A stretch of DNA of 64,000 bases from Microcoleus vaginatus PCC 9802. GTDB taxonomy: Bacteria; Cyanobacteriota; Cyanobacteriia; Cyanobacteriales; Microcoleaceae. Positions 16,833 to 27,130 of this stretch are shown one piece after another. Position numbers and translations under genes: made by a program. Every line of letters starts with the position of its first letter. Position 1 is the first letter of the stretch. A model generated the notes under the pieces. The model was not told where the DNA came from. It ran no database searches and saw only the letters and a list, made by a program, of their open reading frames with translations. The stretch lies in contig CP031740.1 in the NCBI GenBank assembly GCA_022701275.1, positions 631,001-695,000 of the forward strand, read 5' to 3'.

Positions 16833-17564
16833 TCAGCGGATGTCTTCATAAAACTGCTTGAGATACCTTGGGGAAACGCCAAAACCCCACAAAAAACCAA
16901 TCGAAAGATAGATCGCAATAGCTTTAAACTCGCCCCAATTCGCAACTCGACGATCGCTACTTTCTACTACCCGATTGACTAACTTAAGTCTCCCCCGTCG
17001 CACTAACTTCAGACACAAATCCGCTTCCTCCATAATTGGCAGCGCAGCATCGAAACCCTCGCATTCCCAAAAATCGGTACGGCGACAAAAAATAACTTGG
17101 TCGCCAAACAGCAGGCGCAATCCTTGAAAAAATAAATGAGGTCGAAATAACAGCGGCGCGTAATAAGTTTTCAGGTAATTGTGGAGGGAAAAACCCCATC
17201 TTGTTTGCTGCGAACCAGCCATAAGGGAGATAAATCCGCCGCCGGAAATTTCGGCATCGGACAATGTTTTCTGGATGACTGCTACAAGGTCATCGGGAAC
17301 TAAAGTATCGGCGTGCAGAAAGCACAGAATTTCACCGGTGGCGACTTGAGCACCTAAGTTCATTTGCAGGGATCGTCCGGCTATACTGCTAGAAATAACG
17401 CGGGTGGCGGCGGAAAGTGCGATCGCCGCTGTGTCGTCTTGACTGCCGCCGTCTACCACCAACACTTCCCAAGCGGGAGGATTGAGAATGCTGAGTTGGC
17501 GGAGGGTGCGTTCCAGACAAGTCGCTTCGTTGAGGGCTGGGATGATAATAGAAACGCGATCCAT
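16833..17564 (-). CDS. Family 2 glycosyltransferase (TIGR04283-type)
   Basis: The 243-residue protein begins VSIIIPALNEATCLERTL, with a VVDGGSQDDT loop and the metal-binding region CFLHADTLVP, all typical GT-A family 2 motifs. FGDQVIFCRR and MEEADLCLKLVRRG match the single-domain subgroup (TIGR04283) that is often found beside radical-SAM or selenium-related genes. No such neighbour exists here, so sugar and acceptor are unknown. A C-terminal hydrophobic segment (AIAIYLSIGFLWGFG) may hold it to the membrane. Start ATG at 17564. Confidence 0.85.
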   Translation of the reverse strand: MDRVSIIIPALNEATCLERTLRQLSILNPPAWEVLVVDGGSQDDTAAIALSAATRVISSSIAGRSLQMNLGAQVATGEILCFLHADTLVPDDLVAVIQKTLSDAEISGGGFISLMAGSQQTRWGFSLHNYLKTYYAPLLFRPHLFFQGLRLLFGDQVIFCRRTDFWECEGFDAALPIMEEADLCLKLVRRGRLKLVNRVVESSDRRVANWGEFKAIAIYLSIGFLWGFGVSPRYLKQFYEDIR

Positions 17565-17793
17565 CGGGTTGAAATTTATGCCAGAGATATTATAATAAAA
17601 AACTGTGGCGATTCACAACTAACGAGAAAATAGAACTTACGCGCGCGGATTCACAAACCCGGTGTCTGCCTGCCCACTCGTCACGAAACCTGGGATTTGT
17701 CACAGAAACCAGGTTTGTTAGAGTCATTGCTATAAAATCAGGAAAAAGTGCAATCGCCCTCTATATTTTCCACTAATCAGGACTGAGAAAATC

Positions 17794-18639
17794 GTGCAGA
17801 AAACAGAAGTAAAAAATGATTTAGAATTTTATGATGAAAATGCCGATAATTGGTGGGACGAAAATGCTAAAATTTATGCATTATACCATCTAAACAAACC
17901 CAGATTTGAGTTTTTCGACAGACACGCAACTAATTGGCGAGGGCTGAAAACCTTAGATGTCGGATGCGGCGGCGGCTTTTCGTGCGAGTTTATGGCCGAG
18001 AGAGGTGCTATTGTTTCTGGAATAGATCGATCGGAGAAATGTATTGTAGCAGCTCAAAATCACGCAGTTACCAACGGTTTTGAGATTGACTACAGGCAAG
18101 GTTTTGCCGAAAATATGCCCTACGACGACAATACCTTTGATGTTGTAATCTGCGTGGATGTTTTGGAACACGTGGCCGATTACAAAAAAGTTGTTTCTGA
18201 GGTTCACAGGATTCTCAAGCCTGGGGGACTGTTCTTTTTTGATACAATCAACCGAACTTTTTCCTCGCAAATTGTGATGATTGGACTGATGGAAAATATT
18301 TTGCAGGAGATTAGGCGGGGCGTTCACGATTGGGAAAAATTTATTACCCCGGAGGAACTATGTGTGGTAATGCAGGATATTGGTTTTGGCAATATTCAAA
18401 TTAAAGGTTTTGATATGTTTGGCGAAATTGGCGCTATGTTAGCCGAGATGCACAGGTTTTGGGAAAATTTTACACGCGGAAAGCAGGTGTTTCCTTCGGC
18501 GGGTATTTTAAAACAAGTATCTCAAACTCTAACATCTAATCTAGCTAACTATATGGATTACAAAAAGTCTGGGTTGTTTAAAATTAAAATTAATGAGGAT
18601 CAGTCGATTATGTATGTTGGCGTTGGGGCGAAGAATTAG
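17794..18639 (+). CDS. UbiG-like class I SAM methyltransferase
   Basis: A GTG start with AGGA ten bases upstream gives 281 residues. SAM motif I is LDVGCGGGFSCEF (about residue 53), followed by the acidic GIDRSEKCI and the VDVLEHV and LKPGGLFFFDT motifs. The overall layout matches UbiG/Coq3, the O-methyltransferase acting on ubiquinone precursors. Cyanobacteria make plastoquinone rather than ubiquinone, so the substrate is probably another hydroxylated quinone, lipid or natural product. It stands alone, with 230-390 base gaps on either side. Confidence 0.8.
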   Translation: MQKTEVKNDLEFYDENADNWWDENAKIYALYHLNKPRFEFFDRHATNWRGLKTLDVGCGGGFSCEFMAERGAIVSGIDRSEKCIVAAQNHAVTNGFEIDYRQGFAENMPYDDNTFDVVICVDVLEHVADYKKVVSEVHRILKPGGLFFFDTINRTFSSQIVMIGLMENILQEIRRGVHDWEKFITPEELCVVMQDIGFGNIQIKGFDMFGEIGAMLAEMHRFWENFTRGKQVFPSAGILKQVSQTLTSNLANYMDYKKSGLFKIKINEDQSIMYVGVGAKN

Positions 18640-19025
18640 TCAGTTAATTGTTAACTGTTGTCATTGGGGGCGAGTTGGAGACGGATTTTTGCGATCGAGA
18701 AGATCGAGAAATCCGGCTAAAACCCGCCTCTATTGCATTTTTGAGGGTACGCACGCAGCGGTACACCTTATCCTGTGGAGTGCATACAGATATTCCGTGG
18801 CGACACGGCACGACGCCGTATCCTTACTGTATTGCTGGCAATTGAGAATTGCTATATTGGCGATCGCACTACAAACCTAAGCCTGGGCTGAGGGATACTG
18901 AGTATTGATCGAATTTTAATGACTCGCCCCAACTCCTCAAATAGCGATCTAGCAAGCATATATACTTAAATGTTAGGGCGAACACAGTGGCACCGCCCCT
19001 ACCGATTCACAATTTATCAAGAATT
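18640..19025. other. Intergenic gap without a recognisable gene
   Basis: The 386 bases between the methyltransferase and the hydrolase contain short open frames in competing phases, none with a ribosome site or recognisable motif. A GTG at 18987 would extend the hydrolase by 13 residues, but the family-like N-terminus begins at 19026. I see no RNA gene here. Confidence 0.5.
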
Positions 19026-19934
19026 ATGCCAGCAAGCTTTCTCCCAAAATCGATCGCACAACTCACAGAATCTACCTCAATTGCCTTAGCCCAAAGCATT
19101 CAACGACAGGCAATTACAACTCCCCTATCTCCTGGGCCAATTGCCACAACCTACGTGCGCCAAGGCAGCGGCAACACACCAATTTTGCTAATTCACGGCT
19201 TCGACAGTTCCTTGTTTGAATTCCGCCGCCTGTTGCCACTGCTGGCTGCCGAAAATGAAACTTGGGCGGTTGATTTGTTGGGTTTTGGCTTTACAGAAAG
19301 ATCGGCAGGTTTGGCATTCAGCGCGAGGGCAATTGAAAGTCACCTTTACTATTTTTGGAAAACGCTAATTTCGCAGCCTGTAATCTTAGTTGGTGCTTCA
19401 ATGGGAGGTGCAGCCGCAATTGACTTCACTCTCAATTATCCCGAAGCTGTGAAACAATTAGTGTTAATAGATAGCGCAGGTTTTGCCATCAGTTCTAATA
19501 AGGGAAAGTTTTTAATTCCTCCTTTAGGATATTTAGCAACTTCATTTTTACGCAATCCCAAAATTCGCCAGCGAATTAGCGTCAATGCTTATTTCGATAA
19601 AAATTTGGCTTCTCAAGACGCTCAAACTTGTGCTGCTTTGCACTTGGAAATGCCCAACTGGAATCAAGCTTTAATTGCGTTTACCAAAAGCGGCGGTTAC
19701 GGAGGTTTCGGGGAAAAATTATCGCAAATTCAGCAGCCGACGCTGATTTTGTGGGGAAAACAAGACCGGATTTTGGGGACGGCGGATGCGGAAAAGTTTG
19801 CAAGGGCGATCGCAAATTCTCAACTAATTTGGATACCCGACTGCGGGCACGTTCCCCACTTAGAAAAGCCACAGACTACCGCGCAGCATATTTTAGAATT
19901 CATCACAAAAAGCGGACTCAGGCAAAAAAATTAA
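19026..19934 (+). CDS. Alpha/beta-fold hydrolase
   Basis: From ATG 19026 the protein is about 302 residues. LLIHGFDSS gives the oxyanion loop, VGASMGGAAA the nucleophile elbow (Ser), LWGKQDRILG the acid (Asp) and CGHVPHLEKP the catalytic His; the triad is complete. The family includes esterases, lipases and C-C hydrolases, and the substrate cannot be predicted. The cap region (about residues 155-230) is helical. The start was chosen over a GTG at 18987 because the conserved MPASFLPKSIAQLTE begins there. Confidence 0.85.
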   Translation: MPASFLPKSIAQLTESTSIALAQSIQRQAITTPLSPGPIATTYVRQGSGNTPILLIHGFDSSLFEFRRLLPLLAAENETWAVDLLGFGFTERSAGLAFSARAIESHLYYFWKTLISQPVILVGASMGGAAAIDFTLNYPEAVKQLVLIDSAGFAISSNKGKFLIPPLGYLATSFLRNPKIRQRISVNAYFDKNLASQDAQTCAALHLEMPNWNQALIAFTKSGGYGGFGEKLSQIQQPTLILWGKQDRILGTADAEKFARAIANSQLIWIPDCGHVPHLEKPQTTAQHILEFITKSGLRQKN

Positions 19935-20015
19935 ACCTAGGGTGCGCTGTGGCGCACCTTAAATATATGGTTTCCCTGGCACATTTGGTATAGTTTGAGG
20001 TCAAATAGACAGGTT

Positions 20016-20468
20016 TCAAACTTTCGGCAAATACTTTTGTACTATCGTCCATCCTGTGAGCAACACAGTCACAAATCCCCCAAACAAGGCCAAATTAGTG
20101 CCGATATGCAGGGGGCGCGCCCAAGGATGTTTAGGGCCAATTTGCAGCCCGCTTCCAACAGAAACCAACACCAAAGCCACAACAGCTAACCCCGCCGGTA
20201 AATGAGCCGAGTGACCCAAATTGCCGTAGTATCCTAGCGTACCGACTACACCAATTCCCAGCAGTAAAATTACCAAAGTCGCCATCCCCGCACCAGTGGC
20301 TAAATGAAAGGGACGCAGCCATTTTGGGCGCGGTTGTTTGGTACTCCTAGTGGCAAACATCCACGTTCCAGTAACGGCCAGCAACAGGTAAGCCAACAGG
20401 GAAACACCCATTGACCAAGCCGCTATTTTCCACAACCACAAGAAAGAAGGCAGATTCATCGGTTGCAT
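20016..20468 (-). CDS. DUF4079 membrane protein
   Basis: The 150-residue protein has four hydrophobic helices (about residues 12-38, 55-80, 90-108 and 120-143). Conserved polar points are PFHLATG, LGHSAHLPAGL and PLHIGTN, each with a His within or next to a helix. This pattern is that of DUF4079, a cyanobacterial family distantly like haem-binding cytochrome b561-type bundles. Haem binding is an inference from the His pattern. A second Met at residue 4 (20459) is an equally good start. Confidence 0.7.
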   Translation of the reverse strand: MQPMNLPSFLWLWKIAAWSMGVSLLAYLLLAVTGTWMFATRSTKQPRPKWLRPFHLATGAGMATLVILLLGIGVVGTLGYYGNLGHSAHLPAGLAVVALVLVSVGSGLQIGPKHPWARPLHIGTNLALFGGFVTVLLTGWTIVQKYLPKV

Positions 20469-20653
20469 CCCTAATTAGGATTTTCCACAAAAGGTTTCTT
20501 TCCGATTTTACCTGGACTTGAAAGCAAAAATGAATTATTTGGAGAGAAAGTGCGATCGGACTATCCACAGATGGGATCAGTCTTACCTGGAAGTCAAACG
20601 CACTTTTTCTGATACTCAGCTTAATTTACGCTAGAGATTTGTCGCTGCCCTTT

Positions 20654-21448
20654 TTAGGAGCCACCTTCCCATTTTAGATTGCTGGTTTTGCTCTCCATGA
20701 AAGGCATTTTATAAAACCCCAATTTTTGTTCTAAGATTAATCGGAAAAAAGGCAAACCTTCAATCAAATATCTTTTCCACAACCTTCTCGGTTCACTTAA
20801 CAGTCGGTACGCCCATTCTATGCCGACTTCGCTCATCCATTTGGGAGCTCTTGCTTTGCAACCAGCTTCAAAATCAATGGTTGCACCTACGGCTAAGAAT
20901 ATTTTGACGTGTGTTAATTTGCTCCTGTATTTAACCAACCACTTCTCTTGCTTGGGCGCTCCCACTCCTATGGCGAGAACTGTAGCTCCTGATTTATTTA
21001 TCTCGTCAATTATTTTTTCACATTCTTCTTCATTTTTTTCAAAGCCAAAAGAAGGAGAAAGTGCTTCAACTACTATTTGTCTCCCAATTTTTTGGTTAAT
21101 TTTTTCTTGGGCTTTCTTAGCTATACCTTCAGCAGCTCCTAGCAAAAATATTTTAATCTTCTCGTTATCTTTGTGATACATATAAAATGCCGGAAACAAA
21201 TCCGAACCAGAAATTTTCTCTTTGAGAGGAGTACCCAAAAACTTGGAGGCATACATCAATATTTGACTGTCGCAGACTCTATAAGTAGATGTATTGTAAG
21301 CTTCATAGAAGTCGCGGTCATACTGCAACTTAATCAAGTGGTCTACATTGGGCGTAAATACGACACCACCTTCGCCGTCGAGTTTTTCAAACAACTCTGT
21401 GATTGACAAGTTATCTATCGAGACATTCAATAAATTAACTGTTTTCAT
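20654..21448 (-). CDS. WecG/TagA/CpsF family glycosyltransferase
   Basis: The 264-residue protein shows the family signatures: TPNVDHLIKLQYDRDFYEAY, then VCDSQILMYASKFLG, KIFLLGAAEGIAKKA, VLAIGVGAPKQEKWL (the GxGxPKQE motif) and WAYRLLSEPRRLWKRY. These enzymes transfer N-acetylmannosamine(uronate) or related sugars to lipid-linked intermediates for surface polymers. It is the last gene of a minus-strand surface-polysaccharide group (O-antigen-ligase-like and two GT4 genes upstream), though a 437-base gap separates it from the next gene. Confidence 0.9.
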   Translation of the reverse strand: MKTVNLLNVSIDNLSITELFEKLDGEGGVVFTPNVDHLIKLQYDRDFYEAYNTSTYRVCDSQILMYASKFLGTPLKEKISGSDLFPAFYMYHKDNEKIKIFLLGAAEGIAKKAQEKINQKIGRQIVVEALSPSFGFEKNEEECEKIIDEINKSGATVLAIGVGAPKQEKWLVKYRSKLTHVKIFLAVGATIDFEAGCKARAPKWMSEVGIEWAYRLLSEPRRLWKRYLIEGLPFFRLILEQKLGFYKMPFMESKTSNLKWEGGS

Positions 21449-21885
21449 TTATGATGCCCTTCCCGGTTTATATTAAACTACAACTCAAACTATTATAGCC
21501 CACAATAGACTTTCGTGTTTTCACTACTTGGGCGCTTCAGTGAACCTACTTTTCTCAGTATATCCTCCTAGACCATACCTGTCTAGTCAGGATTTTTAAA
21601 GATTATGTAAAGAATCAGCTAGTTTTAGAAAAAGTGTATAAAGCCCATTTTTGTTTACAAGTCGCAACACAGTTTTAAGAAAAAAGCCATCCAGTGCTAA
21701 GACTTGAAGCACTGCAAATGAATGTAAAAAAGAGTTTATGAGATTAAAATTTTAACCTAGTGAAAAATATCTCACCACTTCCGAACTTGATTTTATACAA
21801 AAATGGTATATTTTGTAGTTTTTGTCTCCAGGGAAGGCAAGATAGTTTCAAGCTTGAAGTGAAGCAGCGATCGCATTCCCGAAAA
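21449..21885. other. AT-rich intergenic gap, probable promoter for the WecG-like gene
   Basis: These 437 bases hold no open frame with coding character. The sequence is markedly A+T-rich between 21590 and 21830. It is the likely control region for the minus-strand WecG-like gene and the trailer of the O-antigen-ligase-like gene. No hairpin followed by a U-run is evident. Confidence 0.45.
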
Positions 21886-23256
21886 TCATCCTGATTTTTG
21901 GTGAACCAGCGACTGTCTTCTTGGTGGCGAACTCGTTTTCTTTGCCTTAAGACTTTCTGGAGCTTTTAAGACCAGACCTGATATTCCTCCAGCAATCAGC
22001 GCAAAAATCGGGTTAGTCATAGCATTCAAAACACAGTCAAACACGTACATACTTAAGGCTACTCCCAGGGTGGCAGCAGGTGCTACTTTGGGATTAGACC
22101 AGGTTCTGGCGGGATACTTGAACACGCAAAAGACGATAACAGGAAGTAACAATGAAGAAAATAAACTAACTAAACCGACTGCACCGTTGACGCCAAATGC
22201 AATAATCCATAAGCTGTCGGTGACCGAGATATCTTGACCGTAGTCGTTATACACGCGGTTGCCGCCGGAATCTCCCCAGCCAAACATAAATCTTTGCCGC
22301 GCCTTTTCCCCCAATATCTCTTCATTGTCAAATCTAAACTTCAAAGATGCGGCTCGTTCTTCGCCAAATATTTGATTGATGAATCCAATCACGTCTTTGC
22401 TCGAAAATTGGCCCGCTGCAGCTATGTACAGATAAAACACTATATATCCAATTATCAAGAGCAGGGGCAAAGACGTGCGAAACAACTTGGCAGAGAATAA
22501 TACGATCAACGCCATTCCAAATAAACTGTAGGCGCCAGTAGAACGGCACAAGAAAAAAGCGATAGTTAATATAATTGCTAAAGGCTTGATGTTACGGCCC
22601 ATAAACTTTTTGAGTGTCCCTGTTTGCCAGAGCCAAACAGCAATTAAGGCGGCTGTCATCATCCACAGGCCCACCATCAAACCATGCTGCATAAATACTA
22701 CGGGTCTCCACCCCCCCAAACGCCTTGCTTGACCCCAGTCCTCAAAGGCATTGACGCCGTAAATCATTTGGTGCAGAATTGGGCCCCTAACCCCTTCAAC
22801 TAAAGTAAAGGGAATGTAGGCTAACCCACCTGCAAAAATCCCGATCGCCAATTGTCGCAGCCCCTCTAAACTACCTACATACAAGCGTCCTAAAAAATAA
22901 GGCAGACCCCAAGTAACAATTTGGTTCACAGTCGGAGAAATCGGGCTGCCGCCATTACTAACTTGTGAAATAATTGGACACAAACAGTAAATTACCATTG
23001 GCACGTCCAGCCAACCGGGCTTAAAAGAGGTGAGGCGCGCAGTATCGTAGATAAGAGTCCCCAGCAAAATGCCGTAGCAAGCTGCGGAGATCTTGGTATA
23101 CGGTGGCAAGGAGGGGATGGGATAGGAAGCTTGCGGCAAAAACAGCCACGCTGCAACAAAACTTATAATTACCGCCCGCAGAGGCGGAAACCTCACAAAC
23201 AGGTAAAAAACGACTGGAATAAAGCCGAACATAGCAAGTGGGATTAATGCAACCAT
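21886..23256 (-). CDS. O-antigen ligase-like membrane protein
   Basis: The 456-residue protein has about 10-12 membrane segments and a large periplasmic loop (about residues 285-340) between hydrophobic blocks, as in Wzy/WaaL-type proteins. ARQRFMFGWGDSGGNRVYND resembles the loop motif containing Gly-Trp-Gly-Asp that follows the conserved Arg in this superfamily. It probably polymerises or ligates lipid-linked glycans. It is one of two such proteins in the window (the other is hpsL) and shares the cluster with WecG-like and GT4 genes, pointing to one surface-polysaccharide pathway. Confidence 0.75.
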   Translation of the reverse strand: MVALIPLAMFGFIPVVFYLFVRFPPLRAVIISFVAAWLFLPQASYPIPSLPPYTKISAACYGILLGTLIYDTARLTSFKPGWLDVPMVIYCLCPIISQVSNGGSPISPTVNQIVTWGLPYFLGRLYVGSLEGLRQLAIGIFAGGLAYIPFTLVEGVRGPILHQMIYGVNAFEDWGQARRLGGWRPVVFMQHGLMVGLWMMTAALIAVWLWQTGTLKKFMGRNIKPLAIILTIAFFLCRSTGAYSLFGMALIVLFSAKLFRTSLPLLLIIGYIVFYLYIAAAGQFSSKDVIGFINQIFGEERAASLKFRFDNEEILGEKARQRFMFGWGDSGGNRVYNDYGQDISVTDSLWIIAFGVNGAVGLVSLFSSLLLPVIVFCVFKYPARTWSNPKVAPAATLGVALSMYVFDCVLNAMTNPIFALIAGGISGLVLKAPESLKAKKTSSPPRRQSLVHQKSG

Positions 23257-23361
23257 AAGTCTTTTTTGGCAGTAAAATTATAGAAAGACAACTCTAATTG
23301 CTCGATAAAAATTCTCGATTAAACGATCGCCCAACCCCAATCTTTTAAATCAGCCTCAATT

Positions 23362-24486
23362 TTACCTCTTGTTCGTTAATTGTGCCTGACGTTCCAAAGC
23401 AGTGTAGAGTGCCGCCTCAAAGAGATTAGTTGCATCCTCCCAAGTATAATTTATCACCGTTTCCAAAGCAATCTCGGACATTGCGCGCCATTCGGCATCA
23501 GACAACTGACAAATCTGCTCGATCGCTTTTGCCATATCCTCTGGGTCTTCTGGCTTGACAAGTATGCCACCCCCGCCAGCAAGTAGTTCCGGAGCCGCAC
23601 CCGCAGGAGTGCCGATGACTGGAGTGCCACAAGCCATAGCTTCTAAAATTGGCAAGCCGAAGCCTTCGGATCTGCTGGAAAACAGCCAAGCATCGCATTT
23701 GCTGTAAAATTCTTTTAGTTGATCTTGAGTAGGTTGCTTATTATACTCAGTACCCTCAGGCAACAAATGGGGAAAAGCATTATCGTGGCCGGAACCAAAT
23801 GCAACTAAACGAAGGTTAGGAATTTTTTTAGCAGCTATAGAGAAAGCTTTCAGGGCAATATCGCAGCCTTTCCAAGGAGTTGTAGTATAGTACATCCCGA
23901 CTGTGGGAACTAATTGCTTGCCTCGCGGCTGCTTCGCTCGCGACTGGGGGTCGTAAAACTGTTTGGTGTCCACCGTAGGAGGGACGAGAGATACAGACAA
24001 ATCGCCGTATTCATTCCGAGCTATGTCGGCCAGCCACTGGGCCACAGCGATTTTGTGCATCGGCAGGCGCCAAGTTGCCTCTACCCGACCTTTTGGTACG
24101 TAGTCAAAAGCCTCGTAGTGTTGGAGAAAATATACTTTCGTTCCTTTGCTGGGAGAGAGTTTTGCCACCCACTCAGCAGTTTCCCACCAAGTAGCCATGA
24201 CAATATCGGCATCAGGTACGTCCAAATCGGTAATTGGACGGTTGGTTTCGATAACTCGGCTTTCGACATCAACCTTGTCAAAATGAGACTTTTGTGTTTT
24301 GGGAGCCGGCAGCCAGCCCCTACCCCTCATCAGCGATCGCAATTGTTCGATTAAAGTCGGTTGCGGCAGGGGCATAGAGACGATAAATATTTTGTGTCCT
24401 CGTTTTTGGAGAAGTTCGGTGTATATAGATAAAACCCTCATGCCACCTGTAAGACTAAGGGTAGGCAGGACAAAAGTAATTTTCAT
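23362..24486 (-). CDS. GT4-family glycosyltransferase, paralogue A
   Basis: The 374-residue protein begins MKITFVLPTLSLTGGMRVLS, the nucleotide-free GT-B start, and carries the GT4 donor site SEGFGLPILEAMACGTPVIG (the E-x7-E motif) near residues 270-290, followed by AGGGGILVKPEDPEDMAKAI. It is clearly paralogous to the gene starting at 26065: both share the TWWETAEWVAKLSPSKG and PPTVDTKQFY blocks. The two enzymes probably add successive or alternative hexoses to the polymer handled by the neighbouring ligase-like protein. Sugar specificity cannot be read. Confidence 0.88.
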   Translation of the reverse strand: MKITFVLPTLSLTGGMRVLSIYTELLQKRGHKIFIVSMPLPQPTLIEQLRSLMRGRGWLPAPKTQKSHFDKVDVESRVIETNRPITDLDVPDADIVMATWWETAEWVAKLSPSKGTKVYFLQHYEAFDYVPKGRVEATWRLPMHKIAVAQWLADIARNEYGDLSVSLVPPTVDTKQFYDPQSRAKQPRGKQLVPTVGMYYTTTPWKGCDIALKAFSIAAKKIPNLRLVAFGSGHDNAFPHLLPEGTEYNKQPTQDQLKEFYSKCDAWLFSSRSEGFGLPILEAMACGTPVIGTPAGAAPELLAGGGGILVKPEDPEDMAKAIEQICQLSDAEWRAMSEIALETVINYTWEDATNLFEAALYTALERQAQLTNKR

Positions 24487-24925
24487 GAATAAATGCTGAA
24501 GATTGATACTGGTTAAAACTCCTCCTTAAAGCAAGTTGGCACTTACCAGCCTCTGTTTGGCTTTTCTGTGGGGTGCGGATCTGTGCTGGAGGCGATCGTA
24601 ACTCGATAGTCGAGCCGATCTTACTTGGTCGTCAGGGACTTTTCCCAATTACAAATCGGGATATGTTTGAGGACTAGACAAGTTTAACCTGTAACGGAGC
24701 CAGCCTTAAAACCTCCGTTGCACTCTGCTTCAGATTTTGGCCGATCGCTTTATAACCAGCATTCGCTCGTCGGTGCGGTCAGAATTCGTGTCGAGACTGC
24801 GGGGTAAAAAACAGGACAGATGCGATTTTAGTTGGGGCAGACGCACCCCACCAAATGATATTGAGTTTCTGCCCAGAAATCCGGCGCCGAAAACGCCCGT
24901 AGCGCCGAATTTCAAATTGCAGCAG
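24487..24925. other. Gap between the two GT4 paralogues
   Basis: The 439 bases separate the two minus-strand GT4 genes. Plus-strand open frames here run into the paralogue on its antisense side and are shadows. A CG-rich stretch (24860-24910) has no coding match. It may contain a promoter for paralogue A. Confidence 0.4.
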
Positions 24926-26065
24926 TTAGCAAACCGGAATTTTTCCATAGGGAGAAAACGAAACTATCTTAACGTCGCGCTGTTTAGATTTGTCTATAGC
25001 AACTTTCAATGCAGCTTCAAAATGATCCGTGGCATCTTTCCACGTATAATTGTTCACCTTGGCATAGGCGGCTTCAGACATGGCTTGCCACTTGGAATTT
25101 GGCAACTGACAGATATACTCTATGGCTTTTGCCATCTCTTCGGGATCTTCTGGTCTTACAAGTATGCCTGTACCGCCGCTCAAAATTTCAGGAGCAGCGC
25201 CTGCTGGGGTACTGATGACGGGAGTGCGACACGCCATCGCTTCGATAATAGGCAAGCCGAAGCCTTCTGAGCGGCTCGCCAGCAGCCATGCATCGCATTT
25301 GCTGTAATAGTCTTTGATTTTGTCTTGGTCGGGTTGAATTACATACTCGGCATTGGCCGGTAGGGGCAATTCCGAGGAGGGGGCCCCTGTACTGAAGGCA
25401 ACCAAACGCAGGTTGGGGATCTTTTCGGCCGCTAGGGAAAAAGCTTTGAGGGCGATGTCAGTTCCTTTCCAGTAGACTGTAGAGTACATTAGACCAACTG
25501 TAGGAACCGATTGTTTGTTGCGAGGACAGGCGTAAAATTGCTTGGTGTCCACGGTAGGAGGAGCTAAGGAAACTTGGCGATCGCCATATTTAGTCCGAGC
25601 TAGCTCAACTAACCACTCAGAGATCGTAATTTTGTGCATGGGCAGCATCCAGGTTGCTTCTACTCTTCCTTGAGGTAGATAGTCAAAAATTTCGTGGTGC
25701 TGGATAAAATAAGCTTTTGCTCCTTTGCTAGGAGAGAGTTTGGCTACCCACTCGGCTGTTTCCCACCAGGTGGCAACTACTACGTCAGCGTCAGGTACAT
25801 CTTTGTCTTCTACGGGGCGGTAGCGATCGATAATTTTGTGTTCTACACCTAAGTTATCGAAAAATGAGGGTTCGTTTTCAGGTGGGGAAATCCAACCCCC
25901 TCCCCGCAGCAGCGACTTGACTTGCTGGCGCATACTCGGCTGGGGACGGGGTAAAGAGATGACGAACACGGAGTGTCCTCGCTTTCTCAAAAGTTCTGCG
26001 AAAATAGATATTACTCGTATTCCACCAGTCAGAGACAGAGTAGGAAGAACAAAGGTGATTTTCAT
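24926..26065 (-). CDS. GT4-family glycosyltransferase, paralogue B
   Basis: From the ATG at 26065 (MKITFVLPTLSLTGGIRVIS) the protein is about 379 residues; an upstream ATG at 26104 would add 13 residues not matched by the paralogue. The donor-binding motif SEGFGLPIIEAMACRTPVIS is present, with Arg where paralogue A and most relatives have Gly (ACR versus ACG). TGILVRPEDPEEMAKAIEYI completes the GT4 C-terminal domain. It shares most motifs with paralogue A, so the pair arose by tandem duplication. It is the first gene of the minus-strand polysaccharide group. Confidence 0.88.
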   Translation of the reverse strand: MKITFVLPTLSLTGGIRVISIFAELLRKRGHSVFVISLPRPQPSMRQQVKSLLRGGGWISPPENEPSFFDNLGVEHKIIDRYRPVEDKDVPDADVVVATWWETAEWVAKLSPSKGAKAYFIQHHEIFDYLPQGRVEATWMLPMHKITISEWLVELARTKYGDRQVSLAPPTVDTKQFYACPRNKQSVPTVGLMYSTVYWKGTDIALKAFSLAAEKIPNLRLVAFSTGAPSSELPLPANAEYVIQPDQDKIKDYYSKCDAWLLASRSEGFGLPIIEAMACRTPVISTPAGAAPEILSGGTGILVRPEDPEEMAKAIEYICQLPNSKWQAMSEAAYAKVNNYTWKDATDHFEAALKVAIDKSKQRDVKIVSFSPYGKIPVC

Positions 26066-27130
26066 TTTTAAGTCCCGCTGAAGACGTTGACTCTCATTCG
26101 GCACTGTTACCAGCGCTGATGTTAGAGCGCAAAAGGAAAGAGGGGCGGGTGAATATTAATTACCGCTTTCCTGGTGTTTACATAGAATTCAACCGACCGA
26201 CTGTTCGCAACACCCCAGTATCTATCTGCCAAAACTTTGCTGTCATTGCAATGATAATAACGATGGATGCGAGCACGGAACAGTTCCCATAGGGATAATG
26301 TGCAGGTAACCGAAATTTCATCCTGAAGATAGATCCCTCATAAAATAAAACCTTTTTTCGCGAAAAACACCAAGCTAGACAACACTCTCTGGTCAAGATA
26401 ACATCATTTACTATCTAACCAACAAGGATGTACGGTAAACCGAATATTAGCCCACTTTTAAGGTGGAGGATAAAAGTAACATTAGCAACAATATTCAGTA
26501 GATTAATATCGCTTTTGGCAAAATTTTATACGGGATTAAAGAGGAGAATTCTTACCTTGATAATGTTGATTGCCCCCTCGATCTAACAGATATAAATACC
26601 GATTAGGGGCAGTGATTTTTTGGTAACTGTGCTGTCGGTATTGCTTGACACAATATCCTATTTTTTCAAGATTCAGACATGGTGGTTTTCTCAGATACCT
26701 GCTGGGGCGCGATCGCGCGAATCACCGTCGTGGACGTGCGAATGAGGCGAAAAACCCTGTTTTTCAAGCGGTATCCCTCGCCATCACTTGTCGTAGGTTC
26801 GTGTAAAAACCCGGTTGATGCGTCCACTGTTTGAAAAAATAGGTTTCCCAATCGTCCTACAGAACATAGAGTTTCACCGATATACATTTAATTAGCTGGG
26901 TGAGTTTTAAATTTGTTAATAAAAGGCGAGCTCCTGAAAAAATTTCCCAAAGAGACTGGCACTGCGGCACAGAGTATATGTAGCGTTCCTGCCCAATTCC
27001 TCTCTAAGTAATTACCGTAAAAAACTTCAGCAGCCAATTATCACATGACCCTATAAAGATCAAAGGAATACTCAAGGGTGAGCGACCTATACCCTGCAAA
27101 CCTTTACTCCTAAGCAGTAGCAGCAACTTC
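26066..27130. other. 1-kb non-coding stretch upstream of the polysaccharide group
   Basis: No open frame here has a ribosome site, motif or conserved start; the longest frames are antisense to each other. It lies upstream of both the minus-strand GT4 group and a plus-strand decayed kinase, so it may hold promoters for the former and lost N-terminal coding sequence of the latter. No tRNA-like fold or terminator is evident. Confidence 0.4.

Noticed and set aside
24737-25270. A 177-codon plus-strand frame
   Set aside because: It is antisense to the GT4 paralogue B, whose motifs are clear; the plus-strand product has no recognisable pattern.
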